Shown one piece after another: positions 61,011 to 64,000 of a stretch of 64,000 nucleotides of DNA. Location of the stretch: positions 868,001-932,000 of the forward strand of contig OZ242021.1 of the NCBI GenBank assembly GCA_965204925.1, written 5' to 3'. Made by a program: the position numbers and the translations under genes. The notes below the pieces were generated by a model. The model worked only from the letters and a program-made list of their open reading frames with translations, was not told where the DNA came from and ran no database searches. Within the stretch, counting starts at the first letter, position 1, and each line of letters starts with the position of its first letter. The stretch comes from G963663315 sp965204925. Its GTDB lineage: Bacteria; Pseudomonadota; Gammaproteobacteria; Arenicellales; Poriferihabitantaceae.

Positions 61011-63284
61011 ATGGCAAAAAAATCCCCGCCGGACCTGCTGGAGGCCGAGGCGCCTGCCAGAATCGGTACCGTGCCGCTGGCCGAGTTCGCCGAGAAAGCG
61101 TATTTGCACTACTCAATGTACGTCATTCTCGACCGCGCCTTGCCCAGTATTGCGGATGGGTTGAAGCCGGTGCAGCGCCGCATTGTCTACGCCATGTCCG
61201 AACTCGGACTTCACGCTACGGCCAAATTCAAGAAGTCTGCCCGCACTGTGGGCGATGTATTGGGAAAATTTCATCCTCACGGCGACGCCTCTTGCTACGA
61301 AGCCATGGTTTTGATGGCGCAACCATTCAGTTATCGCTATCCGCTGATTGACGGCCAGGGGAACTGGGGCAGCCAGGATGATCCCGGGTCGTTTGCGGCC
61401 ATGCGCTACACGGAGTCCCGCCTGACGCGGTATGCCCGGTTGCTTCTGGAAGAGGCGGATCAGGACACGACCGACTGGGTAGCGAATTTCGACGGCACCC
61501 TGGATGAACCGCGGCGGCTCCCGGCACGACTGCCAAATGTGTTGTTGAATGGCGGGTCGGGCATCGCTGTCGGTATGGCAACCGACATTCCTCCCCACAA
61601 TATGCGTGAAGTGGTGGCTGCCTGTGTACAGTTGATCGATGATCCGGCAACTACAATAGCGGGGATTTGCCGGCATATAAAAGGCCCCGACTTCCCCACC
61701 GAAGCTGAAATCGTTTCCAGCCCCCGGGAAATACTGGATATTTACCGATGCGGCCACGGCGCCATCAGACAACGGGCCGCGTGGCAGGTTGAGAACGGTA
61801 ACATTGTTGTCACCGCCTTGCCCTGGCACGTTTCCGGGGCAAGAATCCAGGAACAGATAGCGGCGCAAATGCTGGCAAAAAAATTGCCGATGGTCGTGGA
61901 CCTGAGAGATGAGTCCGACCATAAATTCCCGACCAGGCTGGTTATTGAGCTGCGACCGAACCGGGTGGAGCGGGAGGCGTTGATGCAGCACCTGTTTGCC
62001 ATCACCGATCTCGAAAGAAGCTATCGCGTCAACCTGAACATGATCGGCCTTGATGGCCGGCCGCAGGTGTTTGATCTGAAGACGCTGCTCACCCAGTGGC
62101 TCGAATTCCGCATTGCCACGGTCAGGCGGCGTTTGCAGTTTCGTTATGACACGGTACTTGCCAGGCTTCATGTGCTTGGGGGATTGCTCGTTGCCTTTCT
62201 GAATCTTGATGAGGTGATCGCCATTATTCGATACGAGGACGCCCCCCGGGCCAGACTGATGGAGCGGTTCGACCTGGACGATTTGCAGGCAGACGCCATT
62301 CTCGATACCCGTCTGCGCCATCTGGCAAGACTGGAGGAAATGAAAATTCGTTCGCAACAGGACGAACTGGAGAAGGAAGCGAACCACCTGTGCGCCGTAC
62401 TTGGGTCCGAAACCCGTTTGAGGGCTGTTGTCAGGAATGAATTGCTGACCGATGCCGGAGAGTATGGCGACCCCAGAAGATCCCCGATCGTCCGGCGCAG
62501 CGCGGCGAAGGCTCTGGAATATAACGAGTTGGTACCGGCGAAAACCGTGACCGTAATGCTGTCCGCCAAAGGCTGGATTCGGGCCGCAAACGGTCATGAT
62601 GTTGAAATCGACAAACTGAATTTCAAAACCGGAGATCGGCACCTGTGCTCGGTCGAGGGCAAGACCAGCGATAGCCTCGTTGTGATCGACTCCGATGGCC
62701 GTACTTATTCGGTAGCCGCCCATGATCTGCCTTCTGCCCGCAGTTTCGGTGAGCCGTTGAGCAGCAGTTGCACGCCGCGGCCGGGGGCGACATTCCGCGG
62801 CCTGATGATCGGTAACGAAAAATCGCAATACCTGCTCGCCACCGATGCCGGTTACGGATTTGTCACGACCCTTGCCAACCTGGGCTCCCGAATCAAGGCC
62901 GGCAAGTCGGTTTTGCGGGTGCCCGACGGGGGCAATGTGCTGATACCCCGGTCGATCGCCGATTTTGACGATGACTGGGTCGCAGTCGTTACCAATGTTG
63001 GCAGGCTGCTGGTTTTTACTGCAGGCGAAGTGGCGCGCCTGAACCGGGGCAAGGGCATGCGATTGATCCATATTCCCGCGGCAAAGTTCGGGTCAGGCGA
63101 GGAATTCGTAGTCGGTATCACCGTTTTTCAGGAAAATCACAACCTGCGCATCGACAGCGGTAAACGTTACCTGAACATGAGGCCGGCTGATTTTGACCCC
63201 TATGTCGACAGCCGCGCGAAAAGAGGAAAATTCCTGCCAAAAGGGTTTCGTCGAGTCCGCTCGATCGTACCCGTTGCGAGATGA
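61011..63284 (+). CDS. parC: DNA topoisomerase IV subunit A
   Basis: A 757-residue type II topoisomerase subunit. The catalytic Tyr is at 133 in AAMRYTESRLT, and the DNA-gate region reads GKFHPHGDASCYEAM. The C-terminal beta-propeller resembles ParC more than GyrA (no GyrA box). Position 93, aligned with E. coli ParC Ser80, is Ala, with Ser at 94; Glu97 matches Glu84. It decatenates chromosomes with ParE, which is not in the window. Confidence 0.95.
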   Translation: MAKKSPPDLLEAEAPARIGTVPLAEFAEKAYLHYSMYVILDRALPSIADGLKPVQRRIVYAMSELGLHATAKFKKSARTVGDVLGKFHPHGDASCYEAMVLMAQPFSYRYPLIDGQGNWGSQDDPGSFAAMRYTESRLTRYARLLLEEADQDTTDWVANFDGTLDEPRRLPARLPNVLLNGGSGIAVGMATDIPPHNMREVVAACVQLIDDPATTIAGICRHIKGPDFPTEAEIVSSPREILDIYRCGHGAIRQRAAWQVENGNIVVTALPWHVSGARIQEQIAAQMLAKKLPMVVDLRDESDHKFPTRLVIELRPNRVEREALMQHLFAITDLERSYRVNLNMIGLDGRPQVFDLKTLLTQWLEFRIATVRRRLQFRYDTVLARLHVLGGLLVAFLNLDEVIAIIRYEDAPRARLMERFDLDDLQADAILDTRLRHLARLEEMKIRSQQDELEKEANHLCAVLGSETRLRAVVRNELLTDAGEYGDPRRSPIVRRSAAKALEYNELVPAKTVTVMLSAKGWIRAANGHDVEIDKLNFKTGDRHLCSVEGKTSDSLVVIDSDGRTYSVAAHDLPSARSFGEPLSSSCTPRPGATFRGLMIGNEKSQYLLATDAGYGFVTTLANLGSRIKAGKSVLRVPDGGNVLIPRSIADFDDDWVAVVTNVGRLLVFTAGEVARLNRGKGMRLIHIPAAKFGSGEEFVVGITVFQENHNLRIDSGKRYLNMRPADFDPYVDSRAKRGKFLPKGFRRVRSIVPVAR

Positions 63285-63328
63285 TGTTCCTGTAGAATCA
63301 ACCATTATCTGATTGAAGTCCTGTAAAA

Positions 63329-64000
63329 ATGAATATGAGCCAAGCCCTGTTTGAATCCGACGTTGCCGATCTCGAGTTATTGCATCGGGGAAAAGTAAGA
63401 GATATTTACGAGGTGGATGAAGATCACCTGTTGATCGTCACCAGTGACCGCATCTCGGCATTCGATGTCGTTCTTCCCCAACCGATTCCGGACAAGGGCC
63501 GCATCCTGACACGGATTGCCGATTTCTGGTTCGGACGAACCTCGGATCTGGCGCCAAACCATTTGAGCGGGCGTACGCTGGAACAGGTTGTGCCGCGTAC
63601 CGCAGATCGGCCGGCGCTTGCGGGACGCAGCATAGTCGTCAAGAAACTGAAACCATTGCCGGTTGAAGCCATTGTCAGAGGATATCTGATCGGCTCCGGC
63701 TGGAAAGACTACCAGAAAACCGGAGCGGTATGCGGAATTGCCCTGCCCGCAAACCTGAAGCAGGCGGACCGGTTGCCGGAAGCGATTTTCACCCCGTCCA
63801 CGAAAGCGCAGGCGGGAGACCACGACGAAAACATCAGCTACCCGCAAATGGTCGGGTTGCTCGGCGAAAACAGGGCCGCGCAGGTGCGCTCCCTGAGCCT
63901 GGAGATCTATACCCGCGCGGTCGAGTATGCGGCCGCTCGCGGCATTATTATTGCCGATACCAAGTTCGAATTCGGCGTTGATGAAAACAACACGTTGCAC
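63329..64000 (+). CDS. purC: SAICAR synthase, N-terminal part
   Basis: The first 224 codons of a purine-biosynthesis enzyme that condenses CAIR with aspartate; the gene runs off the right edge. The translation shows LLHRGKVRDIYEVDEDHLLI, TSDRISAFDVVLPQPIP and RGYLIGSGWKDY, all PurC blocks. The ATG at 63335 is an alternative start. It lies 44 bases after parC. Confidence 0.95.
   Translation, partial: MNMSQALFESDVADLELLHRGKVRDIYEVDEDHLLIVTSDRISAFDVVLPQPIPDKGRILTRIADFWFGRTSDLAPNHLSGRTLEQVVPRTADRPALAGRSIVVKKLKPLPVEAIVRGYLIGSGWKDYQKTGAVCGIALPANLKQADRLPEAIFTPSTKAQAGDHDENISYPQMVGLLGENRAAQVRSLSLEIYTRAVEYAAARGIIIADTKFEFGVDENNTLH

Noticed and set aside
61113..63071. 652-residue minus-strand frame opposite parC
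   Set aside because: Shadow of parC, which is complete on the plus strand.

Overview
The window looks like chromosome from an uncultured gammaproteobacterium (a betaproteobacterium is less likely), probably host-associated. This is inferred from: a 14-gene-type nuo operon with separate nuoC and nuoD; the tpiA-secG-tRNA-Leu-nuo order; divergent rluD/bamD; CIRCE-controlled groESL; a split B12-dependent ribonucleotide reductase (NrdJ); and genes for giant surface proteins, RTX repeats and PD-(D/E)XK AAA-ATPases. No species can be named from sequence alone.

Layout. 1-9.6 kb: nuoA to nuoL on the minus strand, respiratory complex I, with nuoL running off the left edge. 9.7-10.3 kb: upp, bracketed by two ~80-bp direct repeats. 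10.6-32 kb: one giant minus-strand gene for a secreted multi-domain surface protein (signal peptide, fibronectin III and Calx-beta-like modules, C-terminal beta-barrel ending in Trp). It contains a 17 x 321-bp tandem array and is split into three reading-frame segments by indels. 32.2-34.2 kb: yhhQ, tRNA-Leu(GAG), secG, tpiA. The giant gene, upp and yhhQ therefore separate tRNA-Leu from nuoA, which are usually adjacent.

34.3-37.7 kb: a composite mobile element with matching terminal repeats and a perfect 9-bp target duplication. It contains a damaged IS copy at each end, relics of a group II intron and of an ISAzo13-type transposase, and an intact small RTX calcium-binding gene. In front of that gene a run of 25 G lies between a perfect -35 box and a near-perfect -10 box, the architecture of a slipped-strand phase-variable promoter. 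37.9-40.3 kb: a Rieske oxygenase and a FemAB/GNAT-like protein. 40.5-42.2 kb: a type II restriction-modification module with Eco47II-like endonuclease. 42.3-45.4 kb: nrdJ in two parts.

45.5-53.7 kb: rluD/bamD, then a segmentally duplicated LPS glycosylation block (galE, waaG-like, a DXD glycosyltransferase) around an AAA-ATPase/PD-(D/E)XK gene. Each duplicate retains a full copy of a different glycosyltransferase and a truncated copy of the other. 53.8-64 kb: conserved housekeeping genes: groEL/groES with a perfect CIRCE operator, a kinase-like gene, fxsA, dsbD with a TlpA-like thioredoxin, moaE/moaD, moaB, parC and the start of purC.

The most notable systems are the mobile, phase-variable RTX cassette and the giant repetitive adhesin, which has homopolymer tracts in its leader and near its signal peptide. 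Together they suggest a cell surface that is varied by slippage, recombination and mobile DNA.
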